A program made the position numbers and the translations under genes. This document shows positions 34,983 through 47,579 of a stretch of 64,000 bases of DNA, piece after piece (position 1 is the first letter of the stretch; the number at the start of each line of letters is the position of its first letter). Below the pieces are notes generated by a model. The model was given only the letters and a program-made list of their open reading frames with translations. It was not told where the DNA came from and did not search any database. Origin of the DNA: Sipunculus nudus (taxonomy: Eukaryota; Annelida; Sipuncula; Golfingiida; Sipunculidae); NCBI GenBank assembly GCA_026874595.1, contig CM049317.1, positions 22,332,882 through 22,396,881 of the forward strand, read 5' to 3'.

Positions 34983-37900
34983 ATGTCAGTATTCTCAGTA
35001 ATAACATGGAATGTGCGAGGACTGCGGGGGCTAAGGAAAAGGAATAAAGTATTTAAATGGTTAAATGATAAAGGTGGTGCAAATAGTGTGATATTTTTAC
35101 AGGAAACACATTGCACGGAAAATGACGAATGTTTATGGAATCGAGAATGGTCGGGCTCTACATATTTCTGCCACGGTACAAGCCAGTCGAGAGGTGTTAT
35201 GATTCTAATAGGTAAACATATAGATATTAAGAATATTAAGCTTTACAAAGATATTAATGGACGTTTTCTGTATTTGAAAGCCGACGTACACGGTTCTGCT
35301 TATGTCTTCATTAATACTTATGGAAAGAGAGCAGACTTTATTCTTTGAAGAAGTCCGAAACAGAATTAAAGATGTACTCTCGAATACTGAGGCTTTGGTA
35401 ATCTGGGGAGGAGATTTTAATTTTAGTTTTTCAAATCTTGATGCAGATGGCGGTACTTATCGCCCAAAATATAAATCCATCAATACTGTGTCAAGTATAA
35501 TGGAACAGCATAATTTAATTGATTTATGGCGTATAAGGAACTCCTCTGCACGTGGCTTTACCTGGAGAAGTAATACTCCTATTATACAACGAAGACTAGA
35601 CTTTATTCTTATTTCTAGCGAACTTAATGCACATGTTCGCCATGTACAAATTTTGCCAGCCATAATTTCGGATCATTCAGCGGTGAGATGTACAATTAAA
35701 TCACTTCATTATAATAAACATGGTCCTTCCTTTTGGAAGTTTAATGTTTCACTGCTGAATGACACTCTTTATGTCCAAGAGCTCAAAGATCACATAATAC
35801 AATGGAAACAATATTATGATTTTTACAAGAAAGAGAAAGAATGGTGGGAGTTTTTAAAATTTATGATCAGAGATTTTACTATTCGTTTTTCTAAAAAGAA
35901 ATTGCAAGAGGAGAGAGCCGAAGTACAGCATTTGGAAAAATTACTATCACAAGTAGAAACTAAAATTTCAGCAAACCAGTCAGAGAGTACAATGGAATAT
36001 GAAAATTATCGACGAAAAATTGAGAAATATTATGATCGTATTATAGAAGGCAACATAATTAGATCTAGGGTTAAATGGTATGAGGAAGGGGAACGAAATA
36101 CAAAATATTTTATTAATTTGAAAAAAATGAATAAAAAGAAGTCTACAATCAGAAAGCTATTGATAAATGGAGAGGAGAAAACTGATCAAAAAGATATAAC
36201 AAATGAACTCGGACGATTTTATAAAGAAAAGTATTCGCGAAACAGTAAAATTACACGAATGGATTGTATGCATTTCTTATCTAACCTTAACATCACACGT
36301 TTAACGGAAATCGATTCAGCGAGCTGTGACGGGGAGATAACAAAATCTGAAGTTTTAAAGGCTTTACACTGCATGAAAAATAATAAGACACCAGGAAATG
36401 ATGGCCTGCCAAAAGAATTCTATATTACTTTCTTTGACATTTTAGGTGACGATTTGGTTAGGTGTTTGAATAAGTGTTTTGAAGAAGGAATATTAACTAA
36501 TAGTCAAAGACAATCAGTTGTAACATTAATAGAAAAAACAGGCAAAGATAATCGTATATTAACATCATGGAGACCCATAAGTCTGTTGAATCTAGATTGT
36601 AAGATACTAAGTAAAATTTTAGCCGGCCGGATGAAAGTTTTTCTTCCAAAATTAATAGCGGATGACCAAACTGCTTTCGTCCAGGGAAGAAATATTAGTG
36701 ACACAACGAGACTGATAAGTGACGTAATAGAACATTGTAAAATAGAAAACAAGTCAGGGATCTTATTTGCAGTAGGCTTCGCAGCAGCTTTTGATTCTAT
36801 AGATCATACTTATTTATTTACAGTACTTGAAAAATTTGGATTTGGTGAAAATTTCATCAGATGGGTAAAAATTCTACATTATGATATCGAGAGTTGTATT
36901 ATTAATAATGGTTATATTAAAAGTTGTATTGTGGACTTTATATGGTACGGCAGAAAACCCAAAATTAAATATGAAGTTATGATAAACTGTCAGAGAGAAG
37001 GAGGTATTGGACTACCGGATGTGGCATCGATAGTGGAATGTCAAAGATTAATGTGGATGATAAAATTTATAAACGCTGGAGATGCCAAATATACTGCTGT
37101 GCCGAATTTGTATCTTAAGCAAATTGGTGGGGTAAAGAATATTACAGCAAATCTGGATACCAGACGTATTGGTGACGATATTCCTGATTTCTATAAAAAA
37201 TGCTCGAACGTATGGTCATTATATATGTCTGGTGAACCAAGTAACCCAGAAATAATGTTGTACCAAAGCGTGTGAAACAATAAATTTATAAAGATAGGAG
37301 TTAATTCTGTATATATGAAACATTTTGATGCAAAACGTGTGAAGTATGTACATGATCTTTATAATACCAGCGGGAAAAAGAAAAGACTGGATGAAATTGT
37401 ACCTCCGGATACTAATGAATACAAAATTTACTATGTACACTGGTTGTCCTTGATACATGCTATCCCGCAGAAGTGGCATGATTGTATTCGTACATTTGCA
37501 ATGCAAGATAACTGTAGCCAGTTTTCTGAAAATATTAAATATGTTTCATTTAAAGATGTAATACTAAATACGAATAAAGTGTCTTTCAAAGAGTTGTACA
37601 AAAGAATAATTCAGAGTAAAAAATCTGAGCCTTCAGCCAAAGTAAAATTACAGTCCAGATTAAGATGTTTTGATTGGGAACAATCTGTTGCAAAGCTATA
37701 TTCTATTACACTGGATATGCGTTTTCGTGAATTTCAGTTTAAATTGTTGCATAACGTTTTAGCAACAAGGGATAAGCTATACCTGTGGAAAGTAACTGAT
37801 AATAAGCGATGTAATTACTGTTTTGTTGAGGAGGAAACAGTTGAACACTTATTATGTCAGTGTCATATTTCAATAACATTTTATCTGCATATAAAAACTT

Positions 37901-38094
37901 TTGTCAAGAGAGCTAATATCCATATGCCAGATCTAAACAAAGAGGTTATATACATGGTTGTGGGGAAACATGAACCGGTAATTATCGACATGTTATTATT
38001 AATTTATAAATATTTGGTATACAGAAATCGGATATTTCAGGTGATCCCTACCCTGGTACAGTTTGTGAATTGTTTAAAAAATACAGAATTGTAA
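34983..38094 (+). pseudogene. L1-type ORF2 (endonuclease-reverse transcriptase), broken
   Basis: ORF2 normally nicks target DNA and copies the element's RNA at the nick. The APE endonuclease is recognisable: 'VITWNVRGL', 'FLQETHC', 'WGGDFNF', 'RRLDFILIS' and 'ISDHSAV' supply the expected Asn, Glu, Asp and His sites. RT lead-in motifs follow: 'TPGNDGLPKEFY', 'SWRPISLLNLDCKILSKIL' and 'DDQTAFVQGRNIS'. Lesions: (1) a frameshift near 35318-35345 divides the endonuclease between two frames; (2) RT motif A reads 'FAVGFAAAFDSIDH', with Gly where the catalytic Asp is expected; (3) after 'INNGY' (about 36915) the protein jumps to 'DFIWYGRKPKIK' from the far C-terminal side, so motifs B-E with the FADD box are deleted (estimated 200-250 codons); (4) an in-frame TGA at 37273-37275. 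The frame then continues to 38094 through the Cys/His motif 'CNYCFVEEETVEHLLCQC'. Identification is firm; the deletion size is inferred from usual family length. Confidence 0.9.
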
Positions 38095-38474
38095 GAGAGA
38101 AAGATTGCTGAGAAAAAACACACTTTGAATGTACATGAGAAAAAATGGAAGGAGTGTCTTACCTTGTTAAGATATTAATAACTCCTGGTCATTATAACTG
38201 TGTTGGTAACTCACAAATGTTATATGTATTTTATGCACAGATTCACATACATTGGTATATTTGTTAACTGTTACAGATTTTACTGCATTGTACTAGTTTT
38301 TGGAGATGTTGTTTAGGCTTGTTTATTACCACTATATTGTAATTAAACAAATTTTTCAATTAAAATATATAAATGGTGTCGATGATGAAAATATGTAGAG
38401 GAAGGAAAATATGTGAAGTATTGACTGAGACATCATAAAGGAAAAAAAAAGGAAAGAAAAAAAAAAAAAAAAAA
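38095..38474 (+). other. L1 3' UTR and A-rich tail
   Basis: About 340 bp of non-coding sequence is followed by an A-rich tail (38438-38474) interrupted by a few G residues, as expected for an aged poly-A tail. Confidence 0.75.
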
Positions 38475-38562
38475 TTCATATTAAAAATATTTATAAACAT
38501 TAATGGGTATTTTCAAACAGGAGAGTTTTATTATCAGTCACACTAGCTCTTTTTATAAGTTT

Positions 38563-38564
<2 letters not shown>

Positions 38565-38624
<60 letters not shown>
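38565..38624. repeat. (TA)30 microsatellite at the copy A/B breakpoint
   Basis: Homology with copy B resumes directly after it ('acaaggctttcaa', 38625/45083). Confidence 0.95.
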
Positions 38625-38626
<2 letters not shown>

Positions 38627-41120
38627 AAGGCTTTCAACAGGAAAAACATTTTAAAGTCTGTCATGCCATTATCGTATCATTGTGTCATTTAATTATTATT
38701 ATTATTATTATAATTATTATTGTTCTTCAGTTGTTCAGCACCCATTTTTTTCTATTGATGCCACACTTGTAACATGAGATATAAAAGTATAAAGTATGTA
38801 ACTAGTGCCCATAACAGGGGTTAACATGCGGTCTAGTAACTGCCCTTTAATGCATGCACCTACACCTTTTGTGTTGTCAGTGGCTTGAAATTTCCCTTTG
38901 AGCATGCATGTAGGGTAGATTTATCGATATGATATGATGTATGTGCAGGTCTAATAATTTACTTGTTTCTTTTATAGCTCACAGAGGGCAACATGATTTG
39001 TCTAGTTTCATTGGCAATAATGTAGGTAATTTATGTGAAATATACAAATGTACATATAATGAAATGGAATGAACTATCTTGCAAAGTAACATCACCGGAA
39101 ATCAATATAGAGGAACAGGCTGTAGGAAGCATTGTCCTCGACCTAATGAATTTAAGAAATGGCTTCAGTGATATTACCAATTTTGATTTAAGTTTCGTTG
39201 ATTATTTCATCACTCATCTTACAGTTGAGTGATGTGTTACTACATTGTATTACAAGTCTTTTTTTCTCGATCTTGTTTATTGAAAACATTTGTCAAATGC
39301 TGTACTTTACTTGTGCAACAATAAATATTATATAATACCCGTAGGTCCGTATTTATACAGCCGTGCATGCCACATGGGCCCTATTTAGAGCCACTCTCAG
39401 GGGCCTCATTTAGTTGTTATTCAGGATGGTTAATTGAGGTTGATTTACGAGTCAGTAACGGCAGTAACTTTATTACTTTATTCCCTGTCAGCCTTTCTCA
39501 CAGGGAAGCATGTCAGCTGTGGCCATCCATTAAGGTTGGCTATCTCCGAGTCTGTTTCTAGTTGTGTTTGTACCCCATGGATGTTTCACGAATTTTCAGG
39601 TAAAAGAAAACATCCAGGAAGTCTTAATTTAAAAAAATATATATTAAATGAATAGAGACCAACCTATTTAGAAGCAAATCAAGAAACAGTCCCACTTTTT
39701 CAGGTTCCATTCATGTATCTTATAAAGTAAAGGGCTTACAAATATAATCATCCCCAGCTACGTCTGTTGAGTTTATAAACGTCTGGTAAGTGTGACAGTC
39801 CAGACATCCTCATTGCGCCTATAAAATTCTTGGCTGTATCGCCTAGATCGAGGTTACACTTCCAAAACTGGACAAATATTATACGATAATTTATCAACTT
39901 TACAGGTTCTGTGAAATTCGTTGAGGCCTTTCTAGAAAGCGGCATGCTGGCGACCCACTGGTATCAAAATCACCCCCTTCCATTCTGTCTAATTAGACAG
40001 TGGTTTGTATAACATATCATTGTTTAACAACCGGTATCACTCGAAATTAGACGAGATTATGCCGCCATAAGTATACAGTTAAGGCAACTGCTATACCTAC
40101 GCCCGAACAGTAGGCTCTGAGTAGCCAAATTAAGTCAGTATCTAGGATCACGAATGGCATTTGATTCATTAGCCTTTGGGGAGGTAACTTAATTTGCCCT
40201 GTTTCTCGAGTTCATTTCGCCCACCTACCGGGAGTCGTAAATTACTCTTTTGATGAAGCAGTGCTGCGTCTGTTCATGTTTTAGCTTTTGTTAAACTTTC
40301 AGATGTTACACAATTATTACTTCTGACACGGATACAGCAGCTTATTTTATGAGTCACAGTCTGGCGTTTTCAAGAACGACATGTTATCAACTGCTTATAG
40401 TAGACCGTCTCGATACTGTTGGGAACAGTTGTCTACGCCTGGAAGGTATGAGTCCTTCCCCATTCGTGTGTGTGTATTTGCGGGGTGTGTTTCTTTACAA
40501 CATTACTCCACAGTCATGAAAAGAGTCTCATGCAATTTTATGGTATTCCGGGAATGGGCCTTGGAAGATAAGATTAGGTTTACGTGTGGATCCGTCACAT
40601 GATCTCGATTCAGGAGCGTCATCAAGAAATATCCACAAATACACATTCTTTGAAGTTGCGCGTGCACGAGGCAGCCTGGTATATGTTCCGTTCAATTTAA
40701 AATTAGAATTTTATAATAATACCCCCAACACTTGCAAGTTTCTTGACAGAGTCATTGGCTATACCGTTACCCTACAGAGCATCTCACAATTCAGATATCG
40801 GGTTATTTTACTTCTCTATTTCACTTTTCCTAGCTTTTTGTGGAATTTGTAAACCGAATGTTAAACCAAACCGAACCTACACCAGGCCGCTAATGCAATT
40901 TCGACTTAGCTTATGCGCAGACCATGTCCATGGATGCCACGCCGGCACTCACCCATACAGCCCTGCCTCCCCCTTGGTCAAGTCCACTTTCCCCACCGTA
41001 AATGCCTTTATAAGTAAAAACTACTAAATGAGTCAACGCAAGGCATTCAAAATTGCTACAGAAGGAGGTTAAGATTCTTAATATACCTTTAAGTCGTTTT
41101 ATTAATTAGCATGGCAGTCG
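38625..41120 (+). repeat. large duplication, copy A, right part
   Basis: Collinear with 45083-47315. Anchors (A/B): 'acaaggctttcaa' 38625/45083; ATT-rich microsatellite 38692/45175; 'cgtgcatgcca' 39363/45333; 'aggggcctcatt' about 39399/45372; 'gaggttgatttacgag' 39437/45407; 'tcattagcctttggggagg' 40167/45786; 'gttatcaactgc' 40383/46022; 'gagtcaacgcaaggcattcaaaa' 41031/47214. It contains R1 copy 3. About 39655-39960 has little match in B. Confidence 0.85.
40420..40690 (+). repeat. dispersed repeat family R1, copy 3 (in copy A)
   Basis: Same block order as 10-335: 'cattcgtgtgtgtgtattt', 'cacagtcatgaaaag', 'gtgtggatccgtcac' and 'attcaggagcgtcatcaag'. It matches copy 4 (46055-46330), with which it was duplicated. 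Confidence 0.6.
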
Positions 41121-41590
41121 ACTATATCTAATTATATTTCATGGAATAATTAACCTTTTCATTTGTGTTACATGGTATATTTTCTTTTCCATGAAAGATT
41201 TTGTTTAAAACTAAATAAAATGAAACTTGGATACAGGCAAAGTTCAATATACCGTAGTTTCACAGTTCTGAATTGAATACATAAGGTATCAAATTGACAA
41301 CCGCACCCCCTGTTAAAAGTGTGACAGGCCATAGTGTATCACAATTTTTAGATATGATGGCCCTGTATTTTCAGTGGGCAATAAGTATATCGCGTCAACG
41401 GATATATTAATATTATGGTTTGAGTACCAAAAATAAGATGTGAACTTTTGTAAACCAGCTGATATATTTATATTGCTTTTGTCATGTGGTCATTTGTTTA
41501 ATTAAGCCACACAAGTTTTTGATACTGCTTGAGACTGCATGACTAATGTGGTATACTTCATCAGGTTCACTGCTATTATAGACTATTTAG
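41121..41590. other. junction between copies A and B
   Basis: 'tttcatggaataattaacc' (41138) is shared with the third fragment at 50016. Otherwise no feature is seen. Confidence 0.5.
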
Positions 41591-42299
41591 CGAGCAGTTG
41601 GTATCAAAGTGCACATTTCTTAATAGTGAAGTTAAACTTCTTTTTTAGATACCATAATGTATTGATTCACTTAAGCAGTCACCAGTTTCAGGTATAACCA
41701 AAACCACAGGCTCGTTTCGTCCGTAGTGATTTTTACTTCGGACAGAATCTATCATTCTATCGCATAGGTATGACAGATATTCCACCAGACGGGCCACATT
41801 GATATGCAAATATGTCCAGCAAACTATGCGTACATTTATTTTACTACCTCTGCATTTAAAGGATGGTACTGATCCCTATTTTACTGTGAGTCGCTTTTAG
41901 TAACACTCTATTTAACAAATAAACTGACTTAGTGTTCTATACCATATTTATGGAAGGCCTATTTGTATATTGGGATTCTGCGTTCTGGGCAGTGCGACAA
42001 AGTCTACATTACTGGAATCCCCTTAATCATACTTTATAATGCGTCACATTGATATCGACCTGTTTCTAATGGACCGTATGTAATTGATATATCAGTTTAC
42101 AACAGAAGGGCAGACATGGCACCGCCGGAAGCAAAGACATACGGACATAGTTCTACCAGCTCAGGTTTTAGGAGCATGTTAGTATTGTTAGTGTCACTTG
42201 AGCTGATTTATAGTTCACATGAATTCCCAATGGCGTTTTATGGTTGTCAGTGTTCCTGCAGAGTAAAGGAATGAGACTCTGTTGAAGTGAAATATTTTG

Positions 42300-42335
<36 letters not shown>

Positions 42336-44144
42336 TGTAAAGCTATTATGTATGAATTAGCAGGGGTGATGACTTAAAGCCTGATTCTTGATTTAAGAAA
42401 GCCGCACCGCAGCCTTATTTATTCACAACTACCGTCTCTTTGGCTGGTCGGTGATGTCCTTCTAATTTATAGCTCCATAGAATACGTAAGCATGGCGAAG
42501 CGAAAAAACTAGATTTGCCCAATATTCAGGTTATAATATTGCGCCGGCGTTAACAATAAACGATCTACAGTTTTTGGTGACTATGCGCTACTGTAATAAA
42601 GTGATATTTTAACAATTCCTCAACAATATTTTAAGAGATGAATATTTCGTCAGATGAACTTAAATTTAGAAGAGTTAGACCTGGAAACCCCGTCCAACCC
42701 ATCCTCACCTCTGTTCCGAAAATGTAGACCTCTTATTAGGTTTTGTCATTAATCCTCCTTGGTTGAACCCCTCCTTTTCATAAAGCGAGAGTCATGTGTT
42801 TTTCACATTTACTGACCACGCACGTGGTTCAGAGACAAACATGCTTAAATCCCTCACTGCAAGAAAGTAGGGTTATTCACGTGCACAGTAGACCGTAATT
42901 TAAGCCGCTTAATCCCATTCTTGAGGGATTTTTGTGAATAACGAAAAGGTCGCATTCCTGTCTTTGCAGAAGGAAGTTCAACTTCTTTCATTACATGGTA
43001 CTCTCCCCGCAATGTGGAAAGCAGGGAAATTCAGTAAAATCTATCTTTGTGTACATGAAAAATTATTGATTGTCATAGCGGCCATGTCACTGAGTGAATA
43101 ATAACATTTAACATGAGTGAGGCTCAGTGTCATCTGCATGGTGGTTTCAGAGACATTGAGGACAAAGGTGAAGAGAATTCCTTTTATAAGTATTAGACAT
43201 CTCCAAATTTCATATAGTATATTTATCTTATATCACGTGTCTCCCTCTTTTTCAGGTCGGGCCTAGCGCCTTCATTTTCACACTTATTTGCTTATGGTCT
43301 ACGGGGGCTGTCTCTCTCTCTCTCTCGGTAACAGCATTCGGATAAGCTCCCTGTCAGTAGGGATTGGATACGCAGCCCCGTGACATCACTCCTTGTGCCA
43401 CTGTATCGGCCAAATTTCCAAAGAGGTGCAATGAATGACGGGTTGTTATTTTGAGTAATTCATGCTTCAGGGCCAAAATAATGATAATTTTTTTTTCTCT
43501 TTCCTGAGAGGTTTTGTACATCGATCTCACAGAAGTTAAAACATTCAAACAGGTATAACCCCTATAAAGTGTTATCTTTATGGCCTTGGTGTCATCTTTA
43601 AGCCTCTACAACGTACTCCTTATTTTTTTTATTTGTACGCAAGGTATATAGACTGAGCCCCGAGGCTTATATATCTACAACCGTCAAGTAAAGGAAGTTC
43701 AGGTTGTTTCCAAAATTCTGTTTTTTTTAAAATCGGCTATACACAAGCAGAAAGTGGAAATAAAACCCAGAGAAATCGATGGTTTTCCTCTCGGGGGACC
43801 TAAGATGATTCACCTACAAATTTTTTAATTCAACTTATCTATATGAAAAAAAAACTCATCAACCCCTTATATCCATTCATTTATTTATGACTACAAGGGT
43901 TCTTTGCATATGGCATGCATCTTTATTTAGAAAACTCTTGTAAGTATAAGTGAAATGACACACACACACGCACACACACGTGAAATTGTCGGTTTACAAA
44001 GACCACGATTAACGAATATATTGGTTCATCGCAGACCTACATTGTGTAATTTCGGTTATGGTATAATCCTCCATTTCAAAGACTTTCTGATAATATATTT
44101 AAATCGGCGGAAAATGAAATAGCGAAAAGGCTCGATTACATAAA

Positions 44145-44395
44145 TTCTGGAGCGTGGCGGCCTAATGGTTGGGGAGATGGACCTGTGAGGGCAAGTATGT
44201 GGGGTTGCGTCCCGTCCTGACCGCCTTCTGACCAAAGTCTTTACATAAAGTTTACGCCATCTCCACCAGGGAGTGAATGGCTATAGGCGAAGCATTAGCG
44301 ACAGCCATATTTGGAATGAATTAGCCTAAAGTTCCTATACGGCTTCAGTGTGCATGGGCTGTTTGTTCCCAATTTGAATTAAAAAGTCTAACAAA
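44145..44395 (+). mobile_element. tRNA-derived SINE, second family (copy B)
   Basis: The head 'gcggcctaatggttgggg' is better preserved than in copy A, while the B box is decayed ('ggggttgcgtccc'). It shares the body and 3' end with 32590-32855. Confidence 0.65.
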
Positions 44396-44455
44396 CCGAG
44401 GCTGAGTCGATGATATCAGATATAAACATGCACCCTGTTTATATTTATTCTGACC

Positions 44456-44679
44456 ACAGGCGCTTGAATCCCTATTTATAATTAATTCTTCATATCTCCA
44501 ATGTTCTTAGAAATACTAGGACGGAATCGGGTCAAACGACCCAATAACAAAACGGCCATACCGTGCTATCACTTGTATTATGATTATTATTGAGTCGTTT
44601 AACCTGATTCCCTCGTAGTATTTCTAAGAACATTGGAGATATGAAGACTTTACTATAAAAAGAGATTCAAGCGCCTGTG
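44456..44679. mobile_element. fold-back transposon with TTCTGACC target duplication
   Basis: The ends 'acaggcgcttgaatc' and 'gattcaagcgcctgtg' are inverted repeats. Pairing resumes inside ('cttcatatctccaatgttct' against its complement near 44622-44644), giving arms of roughly 90 bp around a ~40-bp loop. It is flanked by TTCTGACC at 44448-44455 and 44680-44687. If the terminal C is counted in the element, the duplication is 7 bp. Copy A has the uninterrupted single site at 32935-32942. An 8-bp duplication suggests a hAT-type element (family knowledge). No ORF. Confidence 0.9.
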
Positions 44680-46054
44680 TTCTGACCCATATAGACTATA
44701 AATGAAAACAATTTCAGTTGATAATATCAGCGATACTTAATTTCCACGTTAACACAGCAGAAGACCAGTTCCGCGAGTCGCCTGCTCGTCGAAAGGTCCA
44801 TTGTTCCAGCAGACGAGTCTAAACTCTAATTGTCACCATAATTACTTTCTTGTACCGATTCGTAGGCAATCAGAAACGTTACTCTGATTTTCACAGGAGA
44901 GTTACCCTATATATGATTCACTACGTTACAACAAAGTCCCATTAGCCTCGCAAGGACAGTCCCATTGAGGCCGGTCTGTAGGAAGTTGGTAATAAATTAC
45001 CTAGAGTGGCACGCGGTTAGGGGGAATAATTTCAGCGAACTAATAAACTGCAATCATGCATCCGCTGGACTCAACATATAAAGACAAGGCTTTCAATAGG
45101 AGGAACACTTTGAGAGTCACATTTCAAGGTCTGTCATGTAAGTATCGTATTAATATGTATATCGTGTCATTGTTTTATTATTTTTATTATTATTATCTTT
45201 ATCATTTAAGTTTTCCCGAGCTCATTCAATAAAACTGCAAATGTCAAACTGTGTGTTACGTATTACTGATTAGGACTACCATCACTGAACCTTTACAATA
45301 TGCCCAATACCCCTTGGTCTGTATTAATACAGGCGTGCATGCCATTCTGGTCCTATTAAGCGCCACTCTAAGGGGCCTCATTCATTTGATATTCAGCATG
45401 GTTTATTGAGGTTGATTTACGAGTGAGAAATGACAGTAACAGTTTATCTGTAGGGGCAGCGTTGTAAATAATAAAGGAAATATTTGTATTGAGCTTACAG
45501 ATGATTGTGGGGAACGATATAACGATATTATAACGATAATAAAAAAATCATCTTAATCATAATACTCATTATGACTATAACTGTTATTATTATTATTATT
45601 ATTATTTATAATAATTGTTGTCAAAGTTAAATAATCTGGTCCGGTTTCCCTCGAAAGCCTGGACAGAAAGCCTACAATTACCAAAAGTATACAAATATTG
45701 CCATTATAGCAACACCCTATAAGGTAATACGTATGCCCTGTACACAGGCACAATTAAATGCGTATCGAGGATGATGGATGACTTAATCATTAGCCTTTCA
45801 GGAGGTTACCCAATTTGCCCTGTTTCTCCGGTTAATTCTGTCCCTCCTGGGACTCGTAAAGCTGAGTGCTCTTTTGATTGAGCAGTCCTGTTTCTGTTCA
45901 TGGTTTAGCGTTTGCAAAACCTTCAGATGTTACATGAACTTATTTCTGACACGGATTTATCAGAGCTTAGTTTTCAAGTTTAGTATAGGAGTTACAGTCT
46001 GGCGTTTTCAAGGATGATATGTTATCAGCTGCTCATTGTAGACCGTCTCGGTTA

Positions 46055-46330
46055 GTGTTAGGAACAGTTGTCCCCGCCAGGAGGGTATGCTTACATCTCC
46101 GTTCGTGTGTGTGTTTGTGGTTAGGTTTGTTCACAACATCACTCACGCAGTCATGAAGAGTCCCATGACATGTTCATGGTATTTCGAGAATGGATCTATG
46201 AGGATAAGAGTAGGTTTACGTGTGGATCTGGCACATGATTCCGATTCAGGAACGCCATCAAGAAATATCCACAAATATACAGTTACCTATTCAGTAATGA
46301 ACCTGGCATATAAGTTTTTGTATTGTACTT
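46055..46330 (+). repeat. dispersed repeat family R1, copy 4 (in copy B)
   Basis: 'ccccgccaggagggtatgc', a TG tract, 'actcacgcagtcatgaag' and 'gtgtggatctggcac' are nearly the same as in copy 1 at the window start. Confidence 0.65.
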
Positions 46331-47579
46331 AACAATTTTGCCCTAATTTAGGATGCAGTAATTTTCTTTATTAAATCTTTTCCTGAAATACCGATAAGTA
46401 CTTGACTGTACTGAAGTGCGGGGTAAGAGCAGTCATTTATTAAAATTAACGGCGATCACTTCGAGGCGGGCTTTGGGTCTGGATCGTTGGTGGATGTAAA
46501 TTGGAAAAAAAGTGCTGTGTCATCGAGGGTAATGCATTGATGGAATATTCGCACCCTTTAAAATACGGACTTGCCAGCCCTGAACCTGAACCTCTTGCCC
46601 TAGTTCCTGGTGTTAGGATTGAGATGTGAAACCATTATTTTATAACTGAGGTCCCTTATTTGTAACAATATAAATAAGATAATGCAAATTTCATTGAGAC
46701 TGAAGTTGCACGTGCACGAGAATGGGCCGTAACTTTACAGCAAGCGGGGTGGTCCATGTAATCATCCCCCCTAATATTCAGAGAATAATATTTAATAGAT
46801 TGGAAATGAAATATGTAAATAATTAGAATCATATACTTTGGTCCTATTATTGTTAAAATAATATTCCAACACTTCCTAGTTTTCTTTTCTTTTTTTTTTT
46901 TGCAGAGTCTTTACCTATACCACTTCCCTACAGAGCATCTGTCGATTCAGATATCAATTTATTTGACTTTTTATATTCCTCTTTTTTATAGCTTTCTTCT
47001 TTCCTGGCGCCATTTTGTGGAATTTTTAAACTGAATATTTAACTTAAACGAACCTACACCAGGCGCCTCATGCACTTGCAACTTAGCTAATGAGCAGACC
47101 ATGTCCATGCATGCCACACCGGTTTGAATGATAAGGAGGCAACCAAATACCCCGGCCTCCCGTGGCAAGTCTACTTTTCTCATTGTAAATGCCTTCAAAT
47201 GTAAAAGTTAAATGAGTCAACGCAATGCATTCAAAACTGTTGCAGAAGGAGGTTATGACTCATAATGTGCCCTCCATTAAGCTGCTTAGGTCGTTTTATT
47301 AAAAAGCATGACCGTTTACTTAACCTATTTATATAATTACTAGCTGATAAACTCGGTATACCGGGCTTTTTACCGGGGTCTGGGAGATATATTTACTGAG
47401 ATATTGAATGTTGGCTAATTTTTTATTATAAAAGTTAAAAGAAAATATAGATTTTAAGTGGGATACGCTCGGAATACGATATTTACAAATATTTTTTACT
47501 GTGATTTTGTGTGGCGCTGTGTTCGTGGCAAACATCATACCCCGGTATGTTTACCTTGAAGACATGGTCAGTGATGGTT

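Larger units (their letters stand above)
33300..38474 (+). mobile_element. L1-like non-LTR retrotransposon, full-length but inactive
   Basis: The order is 5' region (about 33300-33621), ORF1, a 560-bp spacer, a broken ORF2 (34983-38094), a 3' UTR and an A-rich tail (38438-38474). ORF1 with coiled coil, RRM and C-terminal domain, plus ORF2 with APE endonuclease, RT and a C-terminal Cys/His motif, is the L1-clade design. Copy B has no insertion at the equivalent point (about 45065-45080), so the element entered copy A after the duplication or was lost cleanly from B. The exact 5' end is uncertain, and I could not find a convincing target-site duplication. Right of the tail there is about 90 bp plus a (TA)n run also missing from B. 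Confidence 0.88.
41590..47315 (+). repeat. large duplication, copy B
   Basis: Uninterrupted by the L1-like element. It is collinear with A (see the anchors given there). Segments missing in A or B show several independent indels. For example, B lacks most of A 30978-31430, and A lacks B 42570-43230 except for short remnants. A (TA)n run lies at 42305-42331. Confidence 0.85.

Noticed and set aside
33360-38500. L1 target-site duplication from the AT-rich 'ttataaaatta' near 33370 and 'taaaaatatttataaa' after the tail
   Set aside because: The similarity is only low-complexity and not an exact repeat adjoining the tail.
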